Positions 15,726 to 24,388 of a stretch of 30,984 nucleotides of DNA are shown piece by piece (position 1 is the stretch's first letter; every line of letters starts with the position of its first letter). The stretch is from positions 1 through 30,984 of the forward strand of contig JBBAFB010000009.1 of NCBI GenBank assembly GCA_041655595.1, in the 5' to 3' direction. This stretch comes from JBBAFB01 sp041655595 (lineage in GTDB: Bacteria > Bacillota > DULZ01). Under the pieces are notes generated by a model, which saw only the letters and a list, made by a program, of their open reading frames with translations, did not search any database and was not told where the DNA came from. The translations under genes were made by a program, and so were the position numbers.

Positions 15726-16568
15726 CTAGATAATAACTGTCTTATGCCTAGCGGCATGACAATTTAAATTTACTGCTACCGGTAAGCTAGCTATATGACA
15801 CGGAAATACATTCAGGTGAACGGCCAAAGCTGTTACCGAGCCACCGAAGCCCTGTGGCCCAATTCCTAAACTATTAATTTTAGTTAACAGTTGATTCTCA
15901 ATATTTGCAATATTTGAATTAGGGTGTTTACTTCCAACCTCTCTCAAGAGGGCTTTTTTCGCCAACAGAGCCGATTTTTCAAAATTACCCCCAATTCCCA
16001 CACCCACAATTATTGGCGGACATGGATTTGGGCCTGCGGTTTTAACTGTATCTACAACGAAATCCATTACTCCCTCTATACCGGCCGAAGGTGGAAACAT
16101 GCGAATGGCACTCATGTTTTCGGCACCGCCGCCTTTTGGTGCTAAAGTTATAGACAATTGCTCCCCGGGTACTACTTTTGTATGAATTATCGCAGGTGTA
16201 TTGTCATTGGTATTTACTCTGTCAAAAGGATCTTTGACAATTGATTTTCTTAAGTATCCGTCAATATAACCTGTAGCAACACCCTTATTAACCGCTTCGT
16301 ACAAATCCCCACCCACAATATGCACATCTTGGCCTATTTCTAAAAAAACAACTGCAGTACCTGTATCTTGGCACATGGGAACTTCATCGGTTAAAGCAAT
16401 TTGGGCATTTTCCAGGATTTGCTTAATAACATTTTTACCTGTTTCGGAGATTTCATTTTCCATTCCCTGATGTAAAGATTCTAAAACATCTTTGCCTAAA
16501 TTATAGTTAGCATCCATGGCCATTTCCGACACTGCTTGAGTTATCTGTTTTACGTTTATCTCTCTCAC
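15726..16568 (-). CDS. fumA: Fumarate hydratase class I, alpha subunit
   Basis: The 280-aa protein is the catalytic alpha subunit of a two-subunit [4Fe-4S] fumarase. Candidate cluster cysteines lie in VPMCQDTGTA, NPCPPIIVGVGIGG and NLNCHAARH. The segment KGGGAENMSAIRMFPPS is also characteristic of the family. Class I fumarases are oxygen-sensitive, which fits an anaerobe. The start is GTG at 16568 with AGGAGG 8 nt upstream. The gene follows the decarboxylase beta subunit (gap 70 nt) and is followed by fumarase beta. Confidence 0.92.
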   Translation of the reverse strand: MREINVKQITQAVSEMAMDANYNLGKDVLESLHQGMENEISETGKNVIKQILENAQIALTDEVPMCQDTGTAVVFLEIGQDVHIVGGDLYEAVNKGVATGYIDGYLRKSIVKDPFDRVNTNDNTPAIIHTKVVPGEQLSITLAPKGGGAENMSAIRMFPPSAGIEGVMDFVVDTVKTAGPNPCPPIIVGVGIGGNFEKSALLAKKALLREVGSKHPNSNIANIENQLLTKINSLGIGPQGFGGSVTALAVHLNVFPCHIASLPVAVNLNCHAARHKTVII

Positions 16569-16638
16569 ATTTATATCCTCCTCTCAGTTAAATTTTTAGC
16601 TAAAAAAAGTTTTCTGAAATTTGGCCACCAACAAATAA

Positions 16639-17751
16639 TTATCCCAAAATTGCAATCAGTAGCCCGGCTACCACTGCCGAACCGATTACCCCGGCAACAT
16701 TTGGCCCCATGGCGTGCATTAACAAAAAGTTTGTTTCATTGGCCTCACGACCTACTTTTTGTACGACGCGAGCTGCCATCGGAACAGCTGAAACCCCTGC
16801 CGCTCCAATTAGGGGATTAACTTTACCACCGGTCAAAAGTGACATTAATTTTCCCAACAAGACACCACCGGCTGTTCCCGCAGAAAAGGCGAATAAACCG
16901 AGAAAAATAATTTTTATAGTTTCCCATTGCAAAAAGCGTTCTGCAGTAGCTGTGGCACCAACCGATAAAGCTAAAAAGATTGTAACAATGTTAATTAATT
17001 CATTAGCAGCAGTTTTAGATAACCTCTCAACCACCCCCGATTCTTTTAATAAATTACCTAGCATTAGCATCCCAATTAGAGGTGCGGCCGTGGGCAAAAT
17101 CAGTACTGTTACAATAGTGACAACCACAGGAAAGATTATTTTTTCTTTTTGGGATACTGTTCTAAGCTGTCCCATTACAATCGCCCTCTCTTCGGGAGTT
17201 GTAAGAGCTTTCATAATGGGGGGTTGAATAATAGGAACTAAGGCCATGTATGAATATGCCGCAATAGCTATTGCCGGGAGAAGTTCTTTGTCTAAAATAG
17301 AAGCAGTTAAAATAGCTGTAGGTCCATCTGCGCCACCTATGATTGAAATGGCACCGGCACTTTGGGGACTAAAGCCTAAAAACAAGGCCCCAATAAAAGT
17401 CAAAAAGATACCCAGCTGAGCTGCGGCCCCAAGGAGAATTGTTTTGGGATTAGCTAATAAAGGACTAAAATCAGTCATTGCGCCAATTCCCAAAAAAATT
17501 AATGGCGGATAAATACCTAACTCTACCCCTTTGTAAAACCAGTAAATTAAGCCTCCTTCCTCCATTAAATTGCCCCCGGGAAGATTTACAAGAAGCATCC
17601 CAAAAGCTATTGGTAGCAATAACAATGGTTCGTATTCTTTAACTATCGCCAAATAAATCAACAAACAAGCTATTCCTATCATGATTATATGTTTATATGT
17701 TAGCATTGTAAATCCGGTTTCCATAAAAAGATTGGCAAGCTGATTTAACAA
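16639..17751 (-). CDS. mmdB: Sodium ion-translocating decarboxylase, beta subunit
   Basis: The 370-aa, highly hydrophobic protein has the features of the beta subunit of biotin-dependent Na+-pumping decarboxylases (MmdB/OadB/GcdB). These are about 11 membrane segments, the central motif IIGGADGPTAI with the conserved Asp142, and the terminal HAMGPNVAGVIGSAVVAG. This subunit decarboxylates carboxybiotin and couples it to sodium export. With the neighbouring CoA-type carboxyltransferase the substrate is most likely methylmalonyl-CoA. The start is TTG at 17751 with AGGGGG upstream, 12 nt after the biotin carrier stop. An ATG 15 codons in lacks a ribosome site. Confidence 0.9.
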   Translation of the reverse strand: MLNQLANLFMETGFTMLTYKHIIMIGIACLLIYLAIVKEYEPLLLLPIAFGMLLVNLPGGNLMEEGGLIYWFYKGVELGIYPPLIFLGIGAMTDFSPLLANPKTILLGAAAQLGIFLTFIGALFLGFSPQSAGAISIIGGADGPTAILTASILDKELLPAIAIAAYSYMALVPIIQPPIMKALTTPEERAIVMGQLRTVSQKEKIIFPVVVTIVTVLILPTAAPLIGMLMLGNLLKESGVVERLSKTAANELINIVTIFLALSVGATATAERFLQWETIKIIFLGLFAFSAGTAGGVLLGKLMSLLTGGKVNPLIGAAGVSAVPMAARVVQKVGREANETNFLLMHAMGPNVAGVIGSAVVAGLLIAILG

Positions 17752-17763
17752 AAGTTCTGCCCC

Positions 17764-18174
17764 CTATTCAATAGTAATCAAAATGTCATTTGTATTAACA
17801 TTTTGATTAGGATTAACAAAGATTGCCGAAACAACCCCGGCAACCGGAGAGTTTATTTCATTTTCCATTTTCATGGCCTCAAGAATCAGTAAAGTTTGTC
17901 CTAAAGACACCTTTTCACCTTGCTGGGCCAGAATTTTCAAAACTACACCCGGCAAAGGTGCAACAACCTTGTGCCCTCCAGAATTTGTCGGCATCTCTTG
18001 TTTTTGTTGTGTAACCGGTTCCATTGGCGGCTGCGCAATTTTTTTCACAGAAGTCGCCGGTTGGTTATTTTGTATTTCTACGGTTTTAGTTGTTTGAATT
18101 TCCCCGTCTAAAACTTCTTCTACCAAAACTTCGTATTCTTCGTTATTAATGGTAACAATAAATTTTCTTATCAT
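17764..18174 (-). CDS. Biotin carrier protein of the decarboxylase (gamma/biotinyl subunit)
   Basis: The 136-aa protein has an N-terminal MIRKFIVTINNEEYEVLVEEV segment, a flexible Pro/Gln-rich linker (about 36-66), and a C-terminal biotinyl domain at about 69-136 with the attachment motif EAMKMEN (biotinylated Lys102). It carries CO2 as carboxybiotin from the carboxyltransferase to the membrane beta subunit. The start at 18174 has AAGGAGG 11 nt upstream. An in-frame ATG at 18195 overlaps that site and has none of its own, so I do not use it. It lies between the gamma-like membrane subunit and the beta subunit. Confidence 0.88.
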   Translation of the reverse strand: MIRKFIVTINNEEYEVLVEEVLDGEIQTTKTVEIQNNQPATSVKKIAQPPMEPVTQQKQEMPTNSGGHKVVAPLPGVVLKILAQQGEKVSLGQTLLILEAMKMENEINSPVAGVVSAIFVNPNQNVNTNDILITIE

Positions 18175-18196
18175 TTGAATAATAACCTCCTTCATA

Positions 18197-18598
18197 TTAA
18201 AAAGAGTCGCGGGAACTTAATATATTTTGTTGCCCCGTTAGTGTCCAAGCCTGAGAGGCTTCCTTGTCCCAAACTTTGCGGACACTTACAACCTTATACG
18301 ACCGTTGCTGGCCTTCTATATAGATTGATATCGCAGCCGTGATAGCGGCAAGAATGTTTGCCTGCATATCATCGTTATAGTTTGCGGCTTGTTCGTTCGC
18401 CACTTTTTGGGATTCACTATTTACATCCAAATCCATCATTGCTCCCGTTTGTTTAGCTGTTTTTTTGGCAAACAACATTTCTTGTGCTTTCATAACCATT
18501 TGAAGTAAAAATAATACAAAAAAAACGGTTCCAAGGCCTATTAAAGTAAGGTTTAAGCCATATGCTAATTTCTCTATTATAATGACCTCCTTTATCAA
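18197..18598 (-). CDS. Decarboxylase small membrane subunit (OadG/MmdD-like)
   Basis: The 133-aa protein has one TM segment at about 14-35 (LNLTLIGLGTVFFVLFLLQMV) followed by a charged, flexible region and a C-terminal stretch SYKVVSVRKVWDKEASQAW. That is the layout of the OadG/MmdD subunit that holds the complex together at the membrane. The start is uncertain. TTG at 18598 overlaps the carboxyltransferase stop as TTGA. A strong AAAGGAGG (18593-18586) lies just after it, pointing to in-frame ATA codons 5 and 8 nt further on; no ATG, GTG or TTG follows until beyond the TM segment. I give the TTG start as the conservative choice. Confidence 0.8.
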   Translation of the reverse strand: MIKEVIIIEKLAYGLNLTLIGLGTVFFVLFLLQMVMKAQEMLFAKKTAKQTGAMMDLDVNSESQKVANEQAANYNDDMQANILAAITAAISIYIEGQQRSYKVVSVRKVWDKEASQAWTLTGQQNILSSRDSF

Positions 18599-20142
18599 AC
18601 CGGAAAATTACCATGTTTTTTACTTGGGCGCATTTCTTTTTTTGTTGCTGAGGCTTCAAATGCTTGTATCAAAGCCGGTCTTGTTTCGGCGGGGTCAATA
18701 ATCAGATCAACATAACCATGGGCAGCAGCAACATAGGGGTTAGCAAATTGTGCCCTATATTCATTAATTTTTTGCTGGCGCATTAAAACAGGGTTTTCCG
18801 CTTCGGCAATTTCCTTTCTAAATATAATATTAGCCGCCCCTTCGGGTCCCATTACCGCAATTTCCGCGTTAGGCCAGGCTAAAATTTGATCAGCTCCTAA
18901 GGAGCGAGAACACATTGCCAGGTAAGCACCGCCATAGGCTTTTCTGAGAACTAGGGTAATTTTTGGGACTGTGGCCTCGGAATAGGCATACAACAATTTG
19001 GCCCCATGTCTGATGATTCCTCCAAATTCTTGCTCTATTCCGGGTAAATATCCCGGCGTGTCTACCAGAGTGAGAAGAGGAATGTTAAAGGCATCGCAAA
19101 AGCGAATAAAACGCGATGCTTTATCAGATGCATTGATGTCTAAGCAACCCGCCAAAACCCTTGGCTGATTTGCAATTATGCCTACAGCTTGGCCATTAAG
19201 CCGTCCAAAACCGATTACAATGTTTTGCGCATAATTTTCTTGAATCTCAAAAAAATAGCCATTATCCAGGGTAGAATGCAAAACATCTTTAACCTCATAG
19301 GGCTTGTTAGCTTCAGATGGAATTAGCTTTTGCAGTGAACTTTCCAAGCGATTTATGGGGTCGAATTTATTGCCTTGAGGAGTTTCTGCCAAATTATTAG
19401 AAGGGATGAAATTAAACAACTCTCGAATTTTGTTAAAGCATTCAGCTTCTGTTGATGATCTAAAATGGGCCACACCACTGACGCTACTGTGTGTAGCAGC
19501 GCCACCTAAAGTTTCTGAGGTGACATCTTCCCCTGTAACGGATTTTATAACCTGTGGTCCGGTAATAAACATTTGACTGATTTTATCAACCATAAAGACA
19601 AAGTCTGTTAAGGCTGGTGAGTATACTGCTCCCCCCGCACATGGGCCAAGTATGACTGAAATTTGGGGAATTACCCCTGAAGCGAGAGTGTTGTGTTTAA
19701 ATATTTCTCCATAACCGTTTAAAGCGCTTACCCCTTCTTGAATCCTAGCACCACCCGAATCATTAATGCCAATTAAAGGGGACCCATTTGCCAAAGCTAA
19801 GTCCATAACCCGGCATATCTTTTTGGCATGCATTTCCCCTAAGCTACCACCTATTACTGTAAAGTCCTGGGAGTATACATAGACTTGCCTTCCATCAATT
19901 AAACCATAACCTGTAATAACACCATCTGCAGGCGCATCGACTGCTTCCATTCCAAATTCTGTTGCTCGGTGGCTTATAAATTGTCCAATTTCAACGAAAC
20001 TACCCGGATCAAGCAAAAGATTAAGTCTCTCCCGTGCGGTTTTCTTCCCTTTTTCATGTTGCTTTTTTATTTGTTCTTTGCCTCCGCAGGCTTCAATTTT
20101 TATTTGTTTTTCTCGTAGCTCATGAATTTTATCACCTTGCAA
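18595..20142 (-). CDS. mmdA: Acyl-CoA carboxyltransferase, methylmalonyl-CoA decarboxylase alpha subunit type
   Basis: The 515-aa product is a carboxyltransferase of the MmdA/PccB group. It moves the carboxyl group between acyl-CoA and biotin. N-terminal GKKTARERLNLLLDPGSF, the oxyanion-type GGSLGEMHAKKI, GINDSGGARIQEGV, GPCAGGAVYSPALTDF and the C-terminal half with VDTPGYLPGIEQEFGGIIRHG and AYGGAYLAM are all family motifs. The adjacent gamma, biotin and beta subunits indicate a Na+-pumping decarboxylase rather than an ATP-dependent carboxylase, because no biotin carboxylase gene is present. Methylmalonyl-CoA is favoured from overall resemblance; glutaconyl-CoA is the main alternative. It starts at TTG 20142 with AGGTGGG 6 nt upstream and is the first gene of the operon. 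Confidence 0.88.
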   Translation of the reverse strand: MQGDKIHELREKQIKIEACGGKEQIKKQHEKGKKTARERLNLLLDPGSFVEIGQFISHRATEFGMEAVDAPADGVITGYGLIDGRQVYVYSQDFTVIGGSLGEMHAKKICRVMDLALANGSPLIGINDSGGARIQEGVSALNGYGEIFKHNTLASGVIPQISVILGPCAGGAVYSPALTDFVFMVDKISQMFITGPQVIKSVTGEDVTSETLGGAATHSSVSGVAHFRSSTEAECFNKIRELFNFIPSNNLAETPQGNKFDPINRLESSLQKLIPSEANKPYEVKDVLHSTLDNGYFFEIQENYAQNIVIGFGRLNGQAVGIIANQPRVLAGCLDINASDKASRFIRFCDAFNIPLLTLVDTPGYLPGIEQEFGGIIRHGAKLLYAYSEATVPKITLVLRKAYGGAYLAMCSRSLGADQILAWPNAEIAVMGPEGAANIIFRKEIAEAENPVLMRQQKINEYRAQFANPYVAAAHGYVDLIIDPAETRPALIQAFEASATKKEMRPSKKHGNFPV

Positions 20143-20270
20143 TATTATCCCACCTACCTATAATAATTAGCATGCCCTCCGTTAGGTTACACAAACCGAA
20201 TTACAACTATTACATAATTTTGTCGCAAATTTTATGTAATAGGCCGCAAAACTTCTTTAACATGCCAGTT

Positions 20271-20298
20271 ATGATAAATAATACAACATTATTGACAA
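20271..20298 (-). promoter_or_regulatory. Candidate promoter of the decarboxylase-fumarase-malic enzyme operon
   Basis: On minus, TTGTCA (20298-20293) and TATCAT (20276-20271) are 16 bp apart, about 130 nt before the TTG start of the carboxyltransferase. The sequence around is AT-rich, so chance matches are possible. Confidence 0.35.
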
Positions 20299-20438
20299 AT
20301 ACGCCAGCCTTAAAAATGTTTTGTTTTTTTGTTCTAAATAATATAAAATAATATTGATAGTAGGTTTTAATAAGGTTCTTTTGTTTCAAAAGCAATTGGA
20401 TCTTAAAACTTTAAATTTCTAATTCATTAAAAGCCGTT

Positions 20439-20467
20439 TTGACACGGACATTCCTTTCGGATATAAT
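20439..20467 (+). promoter_or_regulatory. Promoter of tRNA-Arg
   Basis: TTGACA (20439-20444) and TATAAT (20462-20467) with a 17-bp spacer form a perfect SigA consensus, ending 12 nt before the tRNA. Confidence 0.92.
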
Positions 20468-20479
20468 TGTTTTAAAGTT

Positions 20480-20556
20480 GCGCCCGTAGCTCAGTAGGAT
20501 AGAGTAACGGATTCCGAATCCGGAGGCCACAGGTTCGAATCCTGTCGGGCGCGCCA
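20480..20556 (+). tRNA. tRNA-Arg (CCG)
   Basis: A 77-nt cloverleaf. Acceptor GCGCCCG pairs with CGGGCGC, followed by G and an encoded CCA. The D-arm is GCTCAGTAGGATAGAG. The anticodon loop TTCCGAA carries CCG, which reads CGG (Arg). The T-arm is CAGGTTCGAATCCTG. A consensus promoter precedes and a strong terminator follows. Confidence 0.95.
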
Positions 20557-20578
20557 AAAATGAGCTAATATAAATATA

Positions 20579-20607
20579 ACCCCGGCGTAGCCGGGGTATT
20601 TTTGCTT
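20579..20607 (+). terminator. Terminator of tRNA-Arg
   Basis: ACCCCGGC (20579-20586) pairs with GCCGGGGT (20590-20597) around a 3-base loop, followed by ATTTTTGCTTTT. Confidence 0.9.
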
Positions 20608-20626
20608 TTAAAGAGAAAACAAAAAT

Positions 20627-21217
20627 TTATTTTTCCTTAATAATTTTAGCCTTATCGCCGTTATTTACCCATGCACCATTTGCCTCATCCACATCCAAAT
20701 GAAATTCCAGGGCATAATCTTCTCGTACTCTAACCAGCACATTATTAAAAACGGTCGCCCTTTGTCCCTCCACAATTGCACTAACATGATCCTTGTTTTT
20801 CAAGCCATATTGCTCAGCCATTTCTGGGGTAATGTGAATATGTCTAGCGGCTACCATTACTCCTGAATCAATCGTTATTTCCCCTTTTGGTCCTATTAAT
20901 GTACATCCGGGTGTATTATCATGTTCCCCTGAATCCCGCAACACCGCTTTTATACCTAATTTGAAAGAATCAGCCCTGGAAATCTCTACTTGAGTTTTCC
21001 TTCTAATGGGACCTAAAATCCTAACATTATCTATTTTACCTTTGTTTCCCACCAAGGTTACAGTTTCTACACAGGCAAATTGTCCCGGTTGTCCTAAATC
21101 TTTGAGCTCTGTTAGTTCGTAACCTGCTCCAAAAAGTTGTTCCAACGCTTCTTTTGAGACATGTACATGTCTGTTGGAGACTCCAATCACCACATCAAAT
21201 AAGTAATCCCTATTCAT
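20627..21217 (-). CDS. pduL: Phosphate propanoyltransferase PduL
   Basis: The 196-aa product converts acyl-CoA (propionyl- or acetyl-CoA) and phosphate to acyl-phosphate, enabling ATP formation by an acyl kinase. The metal-binding and active-site histidines lie in the duplicated motifs VSNRHVHVS (H17, H19) and AARHIHIT, and in LEFHLDVDEAN; GQFACVETV and RILGPIRRKTQVEIS also fit. There is no N-terminal encapsulation peptide and no microcompartment shell gene in the window, so it is probably the cytosolic housekeeping phosphotransacylase, as in some acetogens. AAGGGTGG precedes the ATG. It stands between tRNA-Arg and the dnaD-dnaI pair. Confidence 0.92.
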   Translation of the reverse strand: MNRDYLFDVVIGVSNRHVHVSKEALEQLFGAGYELTELKDLGQPGQFACVETVTLVGNKGKIDNVRILGPIRRKTQVEISRADSFKLGIKAVLRDSGEHDNTPGCTLIGPKGEITIDSGVMVAARHIHITPEMAEQYGLKNKDHVSAIVEGQRATVFNNVLVRVREDYALEFHLDVDEANGAWVNNGDKAKIIKEK

Positions 21218-21336
21218 TCAAATTACCACCCTTCCTACCGTTTAACCTGCAAAATGCACCGCTGGCTAGTCATTTTATACCTTTTAACCTAGCATACTAT
21301 TTTTATAAGCTCGTTGCAACTAATTTTTAGAATTAT

Positions 21337-22092
21337 CTATATTGGTTCTTTTGATTTAAGATATCGGATATCCTCTTTGTTAGAAAGGCGGCATATTTTA
21401 CATAACTGTAGGATTCTAGAAGTTGTTCTTTCACCTAAAAAAGTGTCTAAGTCTGCTAGGCTTAAGTTGGTGGTTATCACTAGCGGTAACTGATGATTGG
21501 CACGGTAATTTAAAATTGAATAAATCTTATTAACAGTCCATTCCGTGTAGTTATGGACACCTAAATCATCAAGAATCAGTAACTCGGCAGTTCGGGCCTG
21601 ACCCAAAATCTCCATTTCATCAGTTTCCGTGAAGCCCGATCGATCATATGTCGCTTTGATTTCATCTAATAGGTCAGGCACCACTGTAAAAAGTACTTGC
21701 TTGCCGTTTTCTAAAACATAGTTGGCAATAGCACTAGCTAAAAAGGTTTTACCACTACCCACATTACCGGTGAGCAACAAACCTTGTCCATGGTAATTTC
21801 CTTTTGCAAACTCTTTTGCGAAGCTTTTAGCCACTTCCAAGGCAATTTTTGCATTGTGATAAAAGGTTTGTGCTCCAAAACCCTTTTCAGGACTTTTAGG
21901 ATAGTATTTAAGCGAAAAATTTTCAAACCTGCTCTGATGCTGCAGCCTTCCTAAATTTGCTTTTACTAACCGGTTTATCCTGGATCTTTCTTCTACACAA
22001 TTACAGGGGTAGGCTAAACCGTTTTTAATAATAAAACCTCTATTCTGGCAGCTAGGACAGGTAAAAGATTTATGTTGGAAGTTATTCACCAT
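21337..22092 (-). CDS. DnaC/DnaI-type helicase loader ATPase
   Basis: The 251-aa protein has an N-terminal zinc-binding pattern (C12, C15, C30, C32) and an AAA+ domain with Walker A GNVGSGKT (109-116) and Walker B LLILDDLG at about 170. The later segments PLVITTNLSLADLD and ERTTSRILQLC (sensor 1 and arginine-containing box) complete the pattern of replicative helicase loaders such as DnaI. The role would be loading DnaB-type helicase on DNA with DnaD. It is 14 nt downstream of the dnaD-like gene, the expected partner. AAAGGGTG precedes ATG. Confidence 0.87.
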   Translation of the reverse strand: MVNNFQHKSFTCPSCQNRGFIIKNGLAYPCNCVEERSRINRLVKANLGRLQHQSRFENFSLKYYPKSPEKGFGAQTFYHNAKIALEVAKSFAKEFAKGNYHGQGLLLTGNVGSGKTFLASAIANYVLENGKQVLFTVVPDLLDEIKATYDRSGFTETDEMEILGQARTAELLILDDLGVHNYTEWTVNKIYSILNYRANHQLPLVITTNLSLADLDTFLGERTTSRILQLCKICRLSNKEDIRYLKSKEPI

Positions 22093-22106
22093 TATTTATA
22101 CACCCT

Positions 22107-22871
22107 TTAATTAATGTAAACATCCTTATATTTTTCAACCTTTTGCTGGTATTCATCATCTTTGCGACTGACTTTTTTCGTCGAGCCTTCTTTAGATTGC
22201 TGTTTATCTTTAAAGTCCTTTTCATACCTTTCTATTTCTGCTAAAGTACTGATGTTATTATTGCTCCAATCAAGTAAAATTGAATCAATGTATTTTAAAT
22301 TTTTTATGCCCCGCAGACTGGCCCTCTTTAATGCCTCAAGGACCAGTTCCGGTGAATGATTATCGGTTTTACACCATTCAATAATTTGTTTTACTTCAAA
22401 GGGGGATAACAATCTGCCAAACTCATTTTCAAAGACTTTAAATAGTTCCTCGGCAACTTCCTCTGAAAACTGCGAGACAGCGGAGCTTTCAGCCTCCAAT
22501 TCTTTTGCTTTGCAAATCGCCCAATATTCCATCAATTTATCAAAAAGTCCCAGGTAGGAAAACCGGTCAACCCAAACCCCTTGCTTTTTATCATATAGAT
22601 GTTCAACAGCTAATATTTTTCTTTCAATTAAGCTGGCCAACATTGACTGTACTTGTGTACTTTCTAGGGTAGTATATCCGGATATCTCATCTAAGTCCGG
22701 AAATTCTATGTTCTCCTCTGTTTTAAAACGCCATAAATGTAAAATTATTAGCAATTCGGTTTCTGTTAAGCCTAATTTTTTATAAAACTTCAGCAAAAGG
22801 TTAGGTAACATAACGAAGCCATCTATAATAAGTTCAGAGGTGTATTTAAGTAAAAAATCGTATTTTGTCAT
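22107..22871 (-). CDS. dnaD: DnaD-like primosome protein
   Basis: The 254-aa protein shows the DnaD layout. It has an N-terminal winged-helix region (about 15-110, with FYKKLGLTETELLIILHLWRF and SGYTTLESTQVQSMLASLI), a charged linker, and a C-terminal DnaB_2/DnaD domain (about 140-205) ending in the YIDSILLDW motif used for DNA binding. A Lys/Ser-rich tail follows. In Firmicutes DnaD remodels DNA and recruits the helicase loader at oriC and restart sites. It is the first gene of the pair with the helicase loader. Confidence 0.87.
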   Translation of the reverse strand: MTKYDFLLKYTSELIIDGFVMLPNLLLKFYKKLGLTETELLIILHLWRFKTEENIEFPDLDEISGYTTLESTQVQSMLASLIERKILAVEHLYDKKQGVWVDRFSYLGLFDKLMEYWAICKAKELEAESSAVSQFSEEVAEELFKVFENEFGRLLSPFEVKQIIEWCKTDNHSPELVLEALKRASLRGIKNLKYIDSILLDWSNNNISTLAEIERYEKDFKDKQQSKEGSTKKVSRKDDEYQQKVEKYKDVYIN

Positions 22872-22933
22872 TAATTAACCCCCATTTATTCTTGCTACTA
22901 TCTATTCTAACATTGGATGGCTATTTTTTCACC

Positions 22934-24382
22934 TTATTTCCGCCAAGTGTTTGGTAATAAAAGTACCAATAGGGTATAAATCTCTAACCGTCCCAAAAGC
23001 ATATAGAATGCCAAAGTTAATTTCACCGGTGTGGAAAGGTAGTAAAAACTGCCATCCTTCGCAACCATGGCCAAACCTGTTCCAACATTACTTAAGGAAG
23101 CGGCGACTGCGGTTATCGCTGCCGGCAATTCAACGTTTAAAAGACCTAATATTAAAACACCAAAAAAGGCAATAGCTAAATAAAGGAAGAAAAACTGAAA
23201 AACACCTATTACTGTGTCCTGGGATAGAGACTGCTTGTTAATTTTAACACTGATAATGGAACGTGGGTGACTTAACCTTTTTAGTTCGATTAAAGCACAT
23301 TTTAGCATTATAGCATACCGGTCAACTTTAATCGAACCGCTTGTAGAACCGGCCGAGGCACCTATAAACATCAAACTGATTAACAGCATTTGAGAAAAAG
23401 CCGGCCACATTTCAAGCTCTACGGAAGAAAAACCTGTGGAGGTTAAAGATACAACTTGAAACGCCACATCCAATAAATGGGGCTTCCTACCTGTAAATAA
23501 TAAATTACCGGTTATCATTAGAGTAAAAACCAGAATGATAATTAAATATGTTTTGAAAGCATCGTTTTTCCAAAAGCTAAGGAGTGACTTGCTTTTTAGG
23601 GCCTGGTAATATAGTGCAAAGTTAATTCCACCCATAAACATAAATAATGTAATTACTAGTTGTATGTTTTGGCTTGAAAAAGCACCGATATTACCATCTC
23701 TTGTTGAAAAGCCGCCGGTAGAGATTGTGGTAAATGAGTGATTAATTGAATCGAACAAGCTCATACCGCAAAGCCAAAGCGAAATAAACAAAATGAAGGT
23801 TAAGCCAATATATGTAATCCACAAAATTCGGGCTGTTTCATTTAATCGGGGTTTAATTTTTTCAAAAGTAGGATTTGGCAATTCTGCCTTAAAAATTTTA
23901 ATTGCATCCGAGCCGATGGTCGATAAAAGTGCCACAAATAAAATCACTATGCCCATCCCGCCAAGCCACTGTGTCAAGCTGCGCCAAAACAATATTCCTT
24001 TAAAGCTTGTTTCAACATTCACCATCACTGTGGCTCCGGTAGTGGTAAACCCCGATACCGTTTCAAAAAAAGCGTCGCTAAAACCAATAAAAGTTCCGGA
24101 TAGTAAATAAGGCAAAGAGCCAAATATACTCGCAAAAACCCAACCAAGGGATACAATTGCAAAGCCTTCTCTCGCTCTAATACTTTCGTCACTTTTAGTA
24201 AACAATGCTAGGACAGTTCCAAAAACCACAGTAAGTAAAGAGGACACAAAAAATGATTTCCAAATATGTTCCATGTAATAAACTGAAACAAACATTGGGA
24301 AAAGCATTGCAACACCAACAATAAGAATTATTAAACCTAATTTGAAAAAGACGGTTTTAATCCGCAAGCCATCATCCCTCAC
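22934..24382 (-). CDS. trkH: TrkH/KtrB-type potassium transporter membrane subunit
   Basis: The 482-aa polytopic protein has the four-fold pore-loop plan of Trk/Ktr K+ channels, with filter-like segments TVSGFTTTGATV, FTTISTGGFSTRDG, VVSLTSTGFSSVE and SLSNVGTGLAMV. It mediates K+ uptake through the cytoplasmic membrane with the TrkA-type gating subunit encoded 6 nt upstream in the same operon. The start is GTG at 24382, with only a weak ribosome site (TAGG), so coupling to trkA translation is likely. A TTG six codons later with GAGGG upstream is an alternative. Confidence 0.92.
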   Translation of the reverse strand: MRDDGLRIKTVFFKLGLIILIVGVAMLFPMFVSVYYMEHIWKSFFVSSLLTVVFGTVLALFTKSDESIRAREGFAIVSLGWVFASIFGSLPYLLSGTFIGFSDAFFETVSGFTTTGATVMVNVETSFKGILFWRSLTQWLGGMGIVILFVALLSTIGSDAIKIFKAELPNPTFEKIKPRLNETARILWITYIGLTFILFISLWLCGMSLFDSINHSFTTISTGGFSTRDGNIGAFSSQNIQLVITLFMFMGGINFALYYQALKSKSLLSFWKNDAFKTYLIIILVFTLMITGNLLFTGRKPHLLDVAFQVVSLTSTGFSSVELEMWPAFSQMLLISLMFIGASAGSTSGSIKVDRYAIMLKCALIELKRLSHPRSIISVKINKQSLSQDTVIGVFQFFFLYLAIAFFGVLILGLLNVELPAAITAVAASLSNVGTGLAMVAKDGSFYYLSTPVKLTLAFYMLLGRLEIYTLLVLLLPNTWRK

Positions 24383-24388
24383 TTAAAC

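Larger units (their letters stand above)
20143..20479. other. Intergenic region upstream of the decarboxylase operon and tRNA-Arg
   Basis: The 337 bases are AT-rich and hold no convincing gene. A 13-codon ORF (20132-20173, minus) has GGAGGG only 2-3 nt before its ATG and is not supported. A candidate minus-strand promoter lies at 20271-20298 and the tRNA-Arg promoter at 20439-20467. Confidence 0.5.

Noticed and set aside
16709..17227. 172-codon plus-strand open frame opposite the decarboxylase beta subunit
   Set aside because: It is antisense to a well-supported gene, has low-complexity composition from the complementary codons and no ribosome site or family motif.
20132..20173. 13-aa leader peptide upstream of and overlapping the carboxyltransferase start
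   Set aside because: The GGAGGG site is only 2-3 nt from its ATG, and no regulatory codon run or attenuator structure is visible.
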